DNA of 64,000 nt from an uncultured Eubacteriales bacterium (lineage in GTDB: Bacteria; Bacillota; Clostridia; Oscillospirales; Acutalibacteraceae): NCBI GenBank assembly GCA_934456435.1, contig CAKSHH010000007.1, positions 41,636-105,635 on the forward strand. The letters run 5' to 3'. Below the pieces are notes generated by a model, which did no database searches, was not told the DNA's origin, and worked only from the letters and a program-made list of their open reading frames with translations. Positions 8,227 through 15,817 of this stretch are shown here, piece by piece. The translations under genes were made by a program, and so were the position numbers. The first letter of the stretch is position 1, and every line of letters starts with the position of its first letter.

Positions 8227-9855
8227 ATGTTCATAACCAAACAAATATCATCTCTCCAGCGTGTGTTTCTCGACGGCAAATGCGACCTCGGCGAAATTGC
8301 CGAAGCCTCTGCTCTCAGGGGTGAAAGATTCTCATATCAGATCGCTTACACCTCAGACGAACGTTTTTTTGCCGATATAGTTGTTGAATCCGCACTTTCC
8401 GATTTTATTGAAATACGCTCTGTCGGCAATGTGCCGTCGGAGTACCCGTGCGGAGCCGATGATTACGGGGTCTATGAACGAACCGAAGCAGGTCTTTTCC
8501 CCGACGTGCTTGAGCCCATTGACGGACAGCTTTTGATTAAAAGGAACAATTGTTACTCCATTTGGATCACCGCTGAGCTCCCGAAAGAGCTCAAAAGCGG
8601 ACTTTACACGATAACGGTCAAATTCTGCCGCGACGGTGAAGTTCTGTCCGAAAACACGCTTACGCTCCGTGTTATAAACGCTGTCCTGCCTGAGCAAACG
8701 CTCACCTATACGCAATGGTTTCATTGCGACGGAATCGCAAATTACTACAACACGCCCGTTTTCAGCGACAGGTTCTGGGAGCTTACCGAAAGCTTTATGA
8801 AAGCCGCTGTCCGCACGGGTGTTAATATGATACTCACCCCCGTTTTCACTCCGCCGCTTGACACACAGATAGGCGGCGAGCGGCTGACGGTTCAGCTCGT
8901 TGACGTCAAGGAAAGCGGCGGCAAATATACCTTTGCGTTTGACAATTTTGTCAAATGGGTAAGGCTTGCCGAGAAATGCGGCTTCAAATATTTTGAAATT
9001 TCGCACCTCTTCTCTCAATGGGGAGCGGTCGCCGCACCGAAAATCATAGCCGAAGCCGACGGTGAAGAAAGGCGGATTTTCGGCTGGGATACCGTCGCGT
9101 CGTCGCAGGAATACGCCGACTTCCTCCGCGCGTTTTTGCCGAACCTCATCAAGGTTATCAAGCTGGAGGGCATTGAAAAATCCACCTTCTTCCACGTTTC
9201 GGACGAGCCGAACGAGGAGCAAATCGGCTCCTACTCTGCCGCCAAGGCAATCATCTCTCCCCTGCTTGAGGGCTTTCCGATAATTGACGCGCTTTCCGAT
9301 TACGGGTTCTACGAAAAGGGCATTGTCAGCCGCCCGATTCCCTGCACGAACGAAATTGAAAGCTTCATTGACAAGGGGTTCGAGCATCCGTGGACCTACT
9401 ACTGCTGCGGTCAGACGGGAAAGCTCAGCAACAGGTTCTTCGGTATGCCGCTTGCCGCGACAAGAGCGATAGGAGTTCAGCTCTTTAAATATAACATTGA
9501 GGGCTTCCTGCAATGGGGCTTCAACTTCTATAATTCGCAGTATTCGACAAGAAGCATCGACCCGTACAGGGTCACGGACGCGGACGGAGCCTTTCCGTCG
9601 GGCGATTCGTTCACGGTATACCCCGGCAAAAACGGTGCGGTCGAATCCGTCAGGAGCGCCGTTTTCTATGACGGACTTCAGGATATGCGCGCTATGCAGC
9701 TTCTTGCCGAAAGAATCGGCACGTCTGTCGTTGTGAACCTGCTCGAAAATGAGTTCGGAAAAATCACCTTCACCGAATATCCGCGCGGAGCAGAAAAAAT
9801 ATTGAAAATGCGAAAAATTATAAACAATCATTTAGACAGTTTATATAAATTATAA
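8227..9855 (+). CDS. DUF4091 (GH123-like) domain protein
   Basis: A 542-residue protein without signal peptide or membrane segment. The N-terminal ~150 residues form a beta-rich domain (SGLYTITVKF near 120-130). A barrel-like middle follows, with acidic residues in FHVSDEPNEEQ. The C-terminal part is typical of DUF4091: FLQWGFNFYNSQYS, then FPSGDSFTVYPGKNGAVESVRSAVFYDGLQDMRAMQLL. DUF4091 is related to GH123 glycan hydrolases, where a DE pair such as the one in SDEP is catalytic. A glycosidase acting on imported glycan is therefore plausible. The start at 8227 follows CGGAG. Confidence 0.72.
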   Translation: MFITKQISSLQRVFLDGKCDLGEIAEASALRGERFSYQIAYTSDERFFADIVVESALSDFIEIRSVGNVPSEYPCGADDYGVYERTEAGLFPDVLEPIDGQLLIKRNNCYSIWITAELPKELKSGLYTITVKFCRDGEVLSENTLTLRVINAVLPEQTLTYTQWFHCDGIANYYNTPVFSDRFWELTESFMKAAVRTGVNMILTPVFTPPLDTQIGGERLTVQLVDVKESGGKYTFAFDNFVKWVRLAEKCGFKYFEISHLFSQWGAVAAPKIIAEADGEERRIFGWDTVASSQEYADFLRAFLPNLIKVIKLEGIEKSTFFHVSDEPNEEQIGSYSAAKAIISPLLEGFPIIDALSDYGFYEKGIVSRPIPCTNEIESFIDKGFEHPWTYYCCGQTGKLSNRFFGMPLAATRAIGVQLFKYNIEGFLQWGFNFYNSQYSTRSIDPYRVTDADGAFPSGDSFTVYPGKNGAVESVRSAVFYDGLQDMRAMQLLAERIGTSVVVNLLENEFGKITFTEYPRGAEKILKMRKIINNHLDSLYKL

Positions 9856-9873
9856 TTATTTTGACATTTTTCT

Positions 9874-9902
9874 TTGCATTTTATTACATATTTTGTTATA
9901 AT
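9874..9902 (+). promoter_or_regulatory. Promoter of the serine hydrolase gene
   Basis: -35 TTGCAT (9874-9879), 17 bases, and an extended -10 with TG at 9894-9895 and TATAAT at 9897-9902. Its position forces translation to start downstream, at the TTG at 9936. Confidence 0.75.
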
Positions 9903-9935
9903 ACCCTCGTAAAAATTTTTAAAGGGGCGAGCACA

Positions 9936-11531
9936 TTGCTGGAAAGAGCAGAATATCCCGAACAGGTCGGCGTTGACTCAGCCGTTGTCACGGATCTGAT
10001 TCGATTCTACGAAAAACTTGATTTTAACATTGACAGTCTTATGGTTGTCAGACACGGAAAGGTTGCGTGTGAATGTCATTGGGCGCCGAACCGCGTTGAC
10101 ACTCCGCATGATATGTTTTCGCTCAGCAAGAGCGTTACGGCGACCGCAATCGGAATCGCCGTGGACGAGGGTTATGTCTCCCTCGACACCAAGATATATG
10201 AAAAATACTTCCCGCACAAGCTTGAGGGCTTGACGGGTCAGCAAAAGGAATGGGCGCAGAAGGTCACCGTTCACGACGTTCTCTCAATGAGAATGGGCAA
10301 GGTCACAAGCGTCTTTGACGACAAGGCAAAGACCGACTGGGTTGACGGCATACTTGACAAGCCGATTCAGTTTGAGCCGAACACGGACTGGAAATATATC
10401 AGCGAGAACGCATATCTCCTCTCGTGGATAATTCAGCGCGAAACGGGAATGACAATGACCGAGTACCTCACGCCGAGGCTGTACGAGCCGCTCGGCATAA
10501 AGGTTCCGCATTGGGAGCAGAGCCACGTCGGCGTTGACGCGGGCGGCTGGGGTCTCAAGCTGACGGTCGAGGACATTGCCAAAATCTCAATGCTCTACCT
10601 CAACAAGGGCGTTTATGACGGCAAGCGTATTTTCTCCGAGGACTGGTTCAACAAGGCAACCTATCCATACACCAAAAAGACCTACCCAGTTTTCTCGGAC
10701 AACGCCGAGTACGGCTATCAGGTTTGGATAGACCACGAGCACAACGACACCACATACCGATTCACGGGACTTTACGGACAGTTCTCGTTCATTTTCCCGG
10801 ATTATGACGCCTGCGTTGTCATCACCGCAAGCGACACGCGCGACGGCGACACAATAGCTTCCGCATACAAGCACTTCCCCAAGGCGTTTATCGAGCCGTG
10901 TGAAATCAGCGACGAAAAGCGCTTTGAGTTCAAGGCTCTCACAACGACGCGCGGTTATGGCCCCGACTTCAAAAAGTCAACGGGCAAGCGCAACCCGAAA
11001 GCGGAGAAGAAAATCAGCAACCGTATGATAAAGCTCGTTCCCCTGCCGTACTCAAGCACCCAGGGAGCGGTTACATACTTCATGTGGAGAAAAAAGATCG
11101 GCGGACTGACCGACATCAAATTCAGCTTTGACAAGGACAGCGCCTATATGTCATTCAAGGAAAACAATTCCGAAAGAATGACGATCCGCGCCGGCATGAA
11201 CAACGAGTATGTCCACAACGTTATCACGCTCGGCGAAAACGAGCTTATAGTTGACGCTCAGGCAACGTGGAACAGGGACGGAAGCCTTGAATTTTTCCTC
11301 TACAATTCGGGCAGACCGCAGTCAAAGCGTCTGAGATTCATCTTCAAGGGCAACACCGTCATTCTCAAACAGAGCTCATTCCCCGGCTTCGGCGCAGTCG
11401 CAAAGTTCAACATTGAATTTAATATGGGTATGAACGTCGGTCCGAAGCTTGAGGGCTTCCTCGAAAAGGGCGGCGCAGTATTCGGAACATTTTACAGCGA
11501 CACCGACACAGTCGGCAGATTCGTGGAATAA
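9936..11531 (+). CDS. Serine hydrolase of the class C beta-lactamase/esterase family
   Basis: A 531-residue protein. The N-terminal ~330 residues are a beta-lactamase-like domain with the SxxK motif at S62-LS-K65 (MFSLSKSVTATAIG), the tyrosine segment WKYISENAYLLSWI and the later TYRFTGLYGQFSFIFPDYDACVVI block. The C-terminal ~190 residues form a beta-rich domain of the kind found in lipocalin-like fusions. Such enzymes are esterases or D-Ala peptidases. The start is TTG at 9936, 8 bases after AAAGGGG. A frame running upstream encodes a false hydrophobic N-terminus because it covers the promoter, so the protein is probably cytoplasmic. Confidence 0.75.
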   Translation: MLERAEYPEQVGVDSAVVTDLIRFYEKLDFNIDSLMVVRHGKVACECHWAPNRVDTPHDMFSLSKSVTATAIGIAVDEGYVSLDTKIYEKYFPHKLEGLTGQQKEWAQKVTVHDVLSMRMGKVTSVFDDKAKTDWVDGILDKPIQFEPNTDWKYISENAYLLSWIIQRETGMTMTEYLTPRLYEPLGIKVPHWEQSHVGVDAGGWGLKLTVEDIAKISMLYLNKGVYDGKRIFSEDWFNKATYPYTKKTYPVFSDNAEYGYQVWIDHEHNDTTYRFTGLYGQFSFIFPDYDACVVITASDTRDGDTIASAYKHFPKAFIEPCEISDEKRFEFKALTTTRGYGPDFKKSTGKRNPKAEKKISNRMIKLVPLPYSSTQGAVTYFMWRKKIGGLTDIKFSFDKDSAYMSFKENNSERMTIRAGMNNEYVHNVITLGENELIVDAQATWNRDGSLEFFLYNSGRPQSKRLRFIFKGNTVILKQSSFPGFGAVAKFNIEFNMGMNVGPKLEGFLEKGGAVFGTFYSDTDTVGRFVE

Positions 11532-11547
11532 AAATAATAAAGCAAAA

Positions 11548-11583
11548 GGCTGTCACAGCTTGCAAAAGCAAATTGTGACAGCC
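11548..11583. terminator. Intrinsic terminator between serine hydrolase and tetR
   Basis: GGCTGTCACA (11548-11557) pairs with TGTGACAGCC (11574-11583). A T-rich run follows on + and an A-rich run precedes it, so it can serve both convergent genes. Confidence 0.8.
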
Positions 11584-11598
11584 GTGTTTTTTTGTTAA

Positions 11599-12288
11599 TC
11601 AGTCTGACGAAAGCTTGAAATCGTATTTCATCTCCAGCGCGTTGAAAAGACGCTTCATAACGCTGTTCGCTATCGAAACAATGTCCATTTTCTTTATGAA
11701 ATCAACGGCGGCGTTCTGCTCATACGACGGAACGCAGTATGCGCTCAAGCTCATTCTGAGGAAGCGTTCAAGCTTCTTGTCCAAGGTGAAATACTGGTCA
11801 CAGGGACGTGACATATAAGCCCTCATTATGCCCGCCGAGCCGATTTCCAGCTCGTAGAACTCTCCCTTGTCCGCATCGGGAATGTACGAAGAAAAAATCT
11901 GATACAGCTTCTCGGAGGTATTGCGGTAGATGTACTCCGCTATGTGGGGCTGTGAATACGCCTCGACGTAGATTTCTCTCAGATTTTCGTTGAGCTCCGT
12001 CAGCGTCATCTGCAGCGACGTTTCGACCGCGTAAAGAAGTATCGGCGACGCATTCGCACCGACTATTTCATCCGCAATGCCGAACTGGTTTTCAAACATA
12101 AACTCCGTCAGCTCCGCAAGAACTCCGTCCTTTGTGTGAAAAATATTGTAGAACGAACTGCTTGTGACGTCGGCGAGCTTGAGTATTTCCGCATTTGTTG
12201 ACTTTGTATATCCTTTTTCAATAAACAGCCGCACGCATACAGACAAAATCTTTCTTTTTGTGTTTTCACTGCTGTATCTTCTTGCCAT
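11599..12288 (-). CDS. TetR-family transcriptional regulator
   Basis: A 229-residue protein. The N-terminal helix-turn-helix (residues ~8-55) is typical: TKRKILSVCVRLFIEKGYTKST, then ILKLADVTSSSFYNIFHTKDGVLAEL. The remainder is an alpha-helical ligand and dimer domain without a recognisable subfamily signature. The start is the ATG at 12288, 8-9 bases after AAAGGAG; a GTG 9 bases earlier overlaps that site. The gene has its own promoter with a candidate self-operator. The convergent serine hydrolase is the closest possible target, but nothing in the sequence proves it. Confidence 0.82.
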   Translation of the reverse strand: MARRYSSENTKRKILSVCVRLFIEKGYTKSTNAEILKLADVTSSSFYNIFHTKDGVLAELTEFMFENQFGIADEIVGANASPILLYAVETSLQMTLTELNENLREIYVEAYSQPHIAEYIYRNTSEKLYQIFSSYIPDADKGEFYELEIGSAGIMRAYMSRPCDQYFTLDKKLERFLRMSLSAYCVPSYEQNAAVDFIKKMDIVSIANSVMKRLFNALEMKYDFKLSSD

Positions 12289-12326
12289 TTTTTTCACTCC
12301 TTTTCGCCCTCAACGAACTACACTAC

Positions 12327-12355
12327 ATTTTAACAAAACAGCGTTGTTTTTTCAA
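12327..12355 (-). promoter_or_regulatory. Promoter of the tetR gene with candidate operator
   Basis: On the minus strand: -35 TTGAAA (12350-12355), 17 bases, -10 TAAAAT (12327-12332). The spacer holds the inverted repeat AAAACA-GCGT-TGTTTT (12335-12350), well placed for autorepression. Confidence 0.55.
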
Positions 12356-12380
12356 GTGTTTTATTTTCATCAGGCAATAA

Positions 12381-13034
12381 TCAGTCGAACATTCCGAATC
12401 CGGCGACCTCGCTTGTCGGGAGCGAAAAGACGATTGTTTCCGCCTCGGTTTTCGGGCCTGCTTTTTCAAGAATCGAGCGCATTATCGCCGACTTCTGCTC
12501 CGTCTTGGCGACGATCAGAATGACCTCTTTCTCTCGCGCGATGGAAACGTTATAGAACTTTTCCTCACTCTTTCCGCCCTCTCCCTTTCCGTGCAGAACC
12601 GTTCCGCCCGTTGCGCCTGCGGCTCTGGCGGCATTCATAACCATATCTGTCCTGCCCTCGTTTGTAACGGCAACTATCATTTCATAAGCAAAATTAAAAT
12701 CGGGCGAATAACCCTGCGGATCGGCTTTCAGGTACTCCATCGCTTTTCTTCCTCCTATACTTTTTATCGGCACGGCAACAACAATACCGTGACCCGGTAC
12801 GCCGATGAACATACGGCGCTTCTGCTCGCTGATCAGGCGTTTGAGACTGTCGTTGTCCGCAACCGTCAGCGCAACACGTTTTTCGTTGCTCTCAAGTCCG
12901 AGTATATCCAGCATACTCCTGACCGCCGTTCCCCTGCCCCTGAGAATTACATTGAGCGGAAGATCAAGTTCATTCAGAATCGACTTGAGAGTGTCCGTCT
13001 TTTTAGGATCATAAATAGAAATTACAAAATTCAT
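12381..13034 (-). CDS. PII-like regulatory protein, tandem domains
   Basis: A 217-residue protein with two ferredoxin-like PII halves. The first is MNFVISIYDPKKTDTLKSILNELDLPLN. The second is FAYEMIVAVTNEGRTDMVMNAARAAGATGGTVLHGKG, where GATGGTVLHGKG recalls the T-loop/GxGG region of GlnB proteins. Single-domain PII proteins are ~112 residues, so this is a duplication. The start at 13034 follows GGAGGAG and overlaps the stop of the DUF1538 gene as ATGA, so translation is coupled. It probably gates or senses for that membrane protein, as GlnK does for AmtB; this is inference from pairing. Confidence 0.7.
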   Translation of the reverse strand: MNFVISIYDPKKTDTLKSILNELDLPLNVILRGRGTAVRSMLDILGLESNEKRVALTVADNDSLKRLISEQKRRMFIGVPGHGIVVAVPIKSIGGRKAMEYLKADPQGYSPDFNFAYEMIVAVTNEGRTDMVMNAARAAGATGGTVLHGKGEGGKSEEKFYNVSIAREKEVILIVAKTEQKSAIMRSILEKAGPKTEAETIVFSLPTSEVAGFGMFD

Positions 13035-14575
13035 ACCGCACTCTCCTCCCACAGCTCAACAATGTCGTAGTCTCCGTATTCGGCGGTCTCAACGGCCTCA
13101 GTTTTTTTATCCTTCAGCGTGTAGACGAGACCGACCGTCTGTATCGAAATCAGCGGCATCATCGCCACCATCGCCACCACGCCGAAAGCGTCCTTGAGCA
13201 CATTGCCGCCGAGCGCAAGGCTGGCTCCGATGAAAAACTGAAGCATAAACGTTGCCGTCATCGGTCCCGACGCAACACCGCCGGAGTCGAACGCGATCGC
13301 CGTATAGATATCGGGGACGAAGAACGACATTATCAGCGCCGCCGCATAGCCCGGTATCAGGAACCAAAGAATTGATATACCCGTCAGCACCCTTATCATT
13401 GAAATGCCCATTGCAACCGCGATCGCCGCCGAAAGACTGAGCTTGATCGCCTTGCCGGGTATCGCGCCTGCGCTAACCTCTTCAATTTGGTTTTGCAGAA
13501 CCGCAACGGCAGGCTCGGCGGAAATGATAAACCAGCCGAAGAGCATGGAAAGCGGTATCATAAGGTACTTTGTCCGGCCCACGGCAAGCTCCTGTCCGAG
13601 CACGGCGCCGAGCGACGAGAATCCGACATTAACGCCCGTGAGGAAAAGCACCAGTCCGACGTATGTATAAACAAGTCCGATAAATATCTTTGTAAGGCTT
13701 CTCTTTGAGATTCGCAGAACGGCGAGCTGGAGCAGCAGGAAGATCGCAACAACAGGAAGCAGCGATATCGCAACCTCGCCCATATATTTCGGAATTTCCT
13801 TGAAGTAGGTAACTCCGATTTCCGCCGTTGAGCCGAAGCTGAAGCTGCTGACCTCGGCGACCGCATCGGTGTCCGAATAGAAAAATCCGAGTATCAAAAC
13901 CGCAAGAACGGGACCTATTGAGCTCAGCGCAACCAAGCCGAAGCTGTCCGCCTCCGCCTTGTCGTCACTTCTTATGTTCGACACGCCGACGCCCAGCGCA
14001 AGAATGAACGGAACGGTCATCGGTCCTGTCGTAACTCCGCCCGAATCAAAGGCGATACTCAAAAAGCTGTCGTCCGTGAACGAAGCCAAAATAAATATTA
14101 TTCCGTAGAAAATCAGCAAAAGCCAGCGCAGTCGGAAGCCCGTCAGTATACGCACCATACTGACCGCGAGGAAAAATCCGACGCCCACGCCGACCGTTAT
14201 GAGAAGTACGGAATTGTTGATGTGCGGAACGGTCTCGGCGAGCACCTGAAGATCGGGCTCAGCCACCGTTATCGCAACGCCGAAAGCGAAGCTGACCGCA
14301 ACAATCAGCGGAAGCTTCTTCGTCCTTGTCATCGCCGTACCGATTTTGTTTCCGATCGGAATCATTGACGTGTCGGCGCCGAGGGAAAACAGTCCGATTC
14401 CCAGAATTACCATAATCGTGCCTATAAAAAAATTCAGCATCAGGTCTGTGTTAATAGGCGCAATGCTGAAGCATAACAACGAAACTATAATAATTATCGG
14501 GAGCACGGAGCCCGCGGACTCCTTCACCTTTTCCGCAATAGCCGTGCGGTTTTTGAGCAGTATTTCCTTTTTCAT
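13031..14575 (-). CDS. DUF1538 membrane protein (duplicated transporter-like)
   Basis: A 514-residue polytopic protein with an internal duplication. IAFDSGGVTTGPMTVPFILALGVG in the first half matches IAFDSGGVASGPMTATFMLQFFIG in the second, each in a block of about six helices, with FSLGADTSMIPIG only in the first. Two related halves in one chain are typical of inverted-repeat transporters. The conserved SGGV(T/A)(T/S)GPMT loops are candidate substrate or ion sites. The substrate is unknown. It is the first gene of a two-gene operon with the PII-like protein. The ribosome site is weak (GGGA). Confidence 0.75.
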   Translation of the reverse strand: MKKEILLKNRTAIAEKVKESAGSVLPIIIIVSLLCFSIAPINTDLMLNFFIGTIMVILGIGLFSLGADTSMIPIGNKIGTAMTRTKKLPLIVAVSFAFGVAITVAEPDLQVLAETVPHINNSVLLITVGVGVGFFLAVSMVRILTGFRLRWLLLIFYGIIFILASFTDDSFLSIAFDSGGVTTGPMTVPFILALGVGVSNIRSDDKAEADSFGLVALSSIGPVLAVLILGFFYSDTDAVAEVSSFSFGSTAEIGVTYFKEIPKYMGEVAISLLPVVAIFLLLQLAVLRISKRSLTKIFIGLVYTYVGLVLFLTGVNVGFSSLGAVLGQELAVGRTKYLMIPLSMLFGWFIISAEPAVAVLQNQIEEVSAGAIPGKAIKLSLSAAIAVAMGISMIRVLTGISILWFLIPGYAAALIMSFFVPDIYTAIAFDSGGVASGPMTATFMLQFFIGASLALGGNVLKDAFGVVAMVAMMPLISIQTVGLVYTLKDKKTEAVETAEYGDYDIVELWEESAV

Positions 14576-14619
14576 AGTCCCAAGCTCTCACCTTCCTCAA
14601 AAAATATATTATATGTAAT

Positions 14620-14648
14620 ATTATACAATTTTTATGTAACTTATGCAA
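14620..14648 (-). promoter_or_regulatory. Promoter of the DUF1538/PII operon
   Basis: On the minus strand: -35 TTGCAT (14643-14648), 17 bases, -10 TATAAT (14620-14625). It is divergent from the promoter at 14706. Confidence 0.65.
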
Positions 14649-14705
14649 GCGAATCGGCAGCAAATTCAAGATTTTTTTACATTTGGGCAAAATTATTTAA
14701 TTCTA

Positions 14706-14734
14706 TTGCTTTAACCGGTGTGAAGTGATATAAT
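14706..14734 (+). promoter_or_regulatory. Promoter of the PI-PLC-like gene
   Basis: -35 TTGCTT (14706-14711), 17 bases, -10 TATAAT (14729-14734). Confidence 0.65.
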
Positions 14735-14774
14735 GTAAAAGGTTCACAAAATATTGCTCAAGGAGATAATATAA

Positions 14775-15689
14775 ATGTGCAAAAAGCTTATATCGTCAGC
14801 GTCAAACTTCTCCTTATGGATCAAGGCACTGAAAGGAAAATATGTTGAAAAGGATGTCGGCGGCTACGACAGAAACAACTGGATGGCAGATATCGCCGAC
14901 GATGCGTTCATAAATGAAATTTCAATCCCCGGCTCGCACGATAGCTGTGCCCTTTTCGAGCCGATTCTTTCCATTGCAAGGTGCCAGGAGTGCACCATAA
15001 CCGATCAGCTCAATATGGGCGTTCGTTACCTTGACATCAGGGCAAACGTCGTTCACGGCGATTTGGTAATATCGCACGGTCCGATTTTTCAGGGCATTTC
15101 CTTTGACAACATCGCCGAGCAATGCTACCGCTTTTTGTCCGCGAATCCGAGCGAAACAATTATTTTCTCGCTGAAGCACGAGCTTCTTTCGCTTGACCGC
15201 CGCGGTGAATTTGCAGGTCTTTTTACCCAAAAGCTTGAGCGGCACCGCGATATGTGGTACACGGAGAACCGTATTCCGAAGCTTTCGGAGGTCAGAGGCA
15301 AGATCATACTGCTCAACCGCGTCGGCGAGCTCAGCATCGGAATCAACGCTTCAAAGGACTGGACTCAGAACGGCTTTTCGAGTATTGAACACCGCGATTT
15401 TAGGCTGAACATTCAGGATTGCTACAAGCTCGGCTCCGTCGAGGAAGGCTGGAAGGTCGCGAAAGAATACTTCCACACCCTGACAAAGGAATCCGACGGC
15501 AAAAAGAATCTCAGCATAAATTTTCACAGCGGTATTCTTTCGCTTCCGAATGTTTCCAAGGTCGCACAGCACGTCAACACGGAATTTATTAAATACGCAA
15601 AGACGCAGGCAAGGCACTTCGGAATTGCGGTTTTCGACTTCATAAACCCCGAAATCTGCAACATTGTTATTTCGGCAAACTCACAATAA
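14775..15689 (+). CDS. Phosphatidylinositol-specific phospholipase C X-domain protein
   Basis: A 304-residue protein. The PI-PLC signature is clear: ISIPGSHDSCAL with catalytic H55, MGVRYLDIRANV with D87 and R89, and VISHG with the second histidine H101, then PSETIIFSLKHE. Bacterial enzymes of this family cut phosphatidylinositol or GPI by intramolecular transfer, giving the cyclic inositol phosphate. Most known ones are secreted, but this one begins with a short basic/hydrophobic stretch and lacks a clear signal peptide. A cytoplasmic role on an internal lipid is therefore possible. It is transcribed alone and ends in a terminator. Confidence 0.78.
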   Translation: MCKKLISSASNFSLWIKALKGKYVEKDVGGYDRNNWMADIADDAFINEISIPGSHDSCALFEPILSIARCQECTITDQLNMGVRYLDIRANVVHGDLVISHGPIFQGISFDNIAEQCYRFLSANPSETIIFSLKHELLSLDRRGEFAGLFTQKLERHRDMWYTENRIPKLSEVRGKIILLNRVGELSIGINASKDWTQNGFSSIEHRDFRLNIQDCYKLGSVEEGWKVAKEYFHTLTKESDGKKNLSINFHSGILSLPNVSKVAQHVNTEFIKYAKTQARHFGIAVFDFINPEICNIVISANSQ

Positions 15690-15705
15690 ACAGACAACAA
15701 AGATT

Positions 15706-15731
15706 CTGTCGCTGAATGCGGCAGTTTTTTT
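15706..15731 (+). terminator. Intrinsic terminator after the PI-PLC-like gene
   Basis: CTGTCGC (15706-15712) pairs with GCGGCAG (15718-15724), with one G-U, followed by seven T. Confidence 0.75.
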
Positions 15732-15753
15732 ATCAAAATGGGCTCTGTGTTCA

Positions 15754-15782
15754 TTGACATTATGCCCGTTTAATGGTATTAT
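15754..15782 (+). promoter_or_regulatory. Promoter of the adenylation/condensation/carrier operon
   Basis: -35 TTGACA (15754-15759), 17 bases, -10 TATTAT (15777-15782), about 35 bases ahead of the start codon. Confidence 0.75.
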
Positions 15783-15817
15783 TTGAATGTTAATTTCAAC
15801 ATGAGGAGATCTATGCC

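Noticed and set aside
8353..9831. 492-codon open frame antisense to the DUF4091 gene
   Set aside because: No ribosome site, no recognisable motif, and composition typical of the opposite strand of a real gene. The + strand gene has clear family signatures.
9861..9935. Signal-peptide-like N-terminus (MTFFFAFYYIFCYN) of the serine hydrolase
   Set aside because: The stretch contains the -35 and extended -10 elements; transcription starts after it. The hydrophobicity is an artefact of AT-rich promoter DNA.
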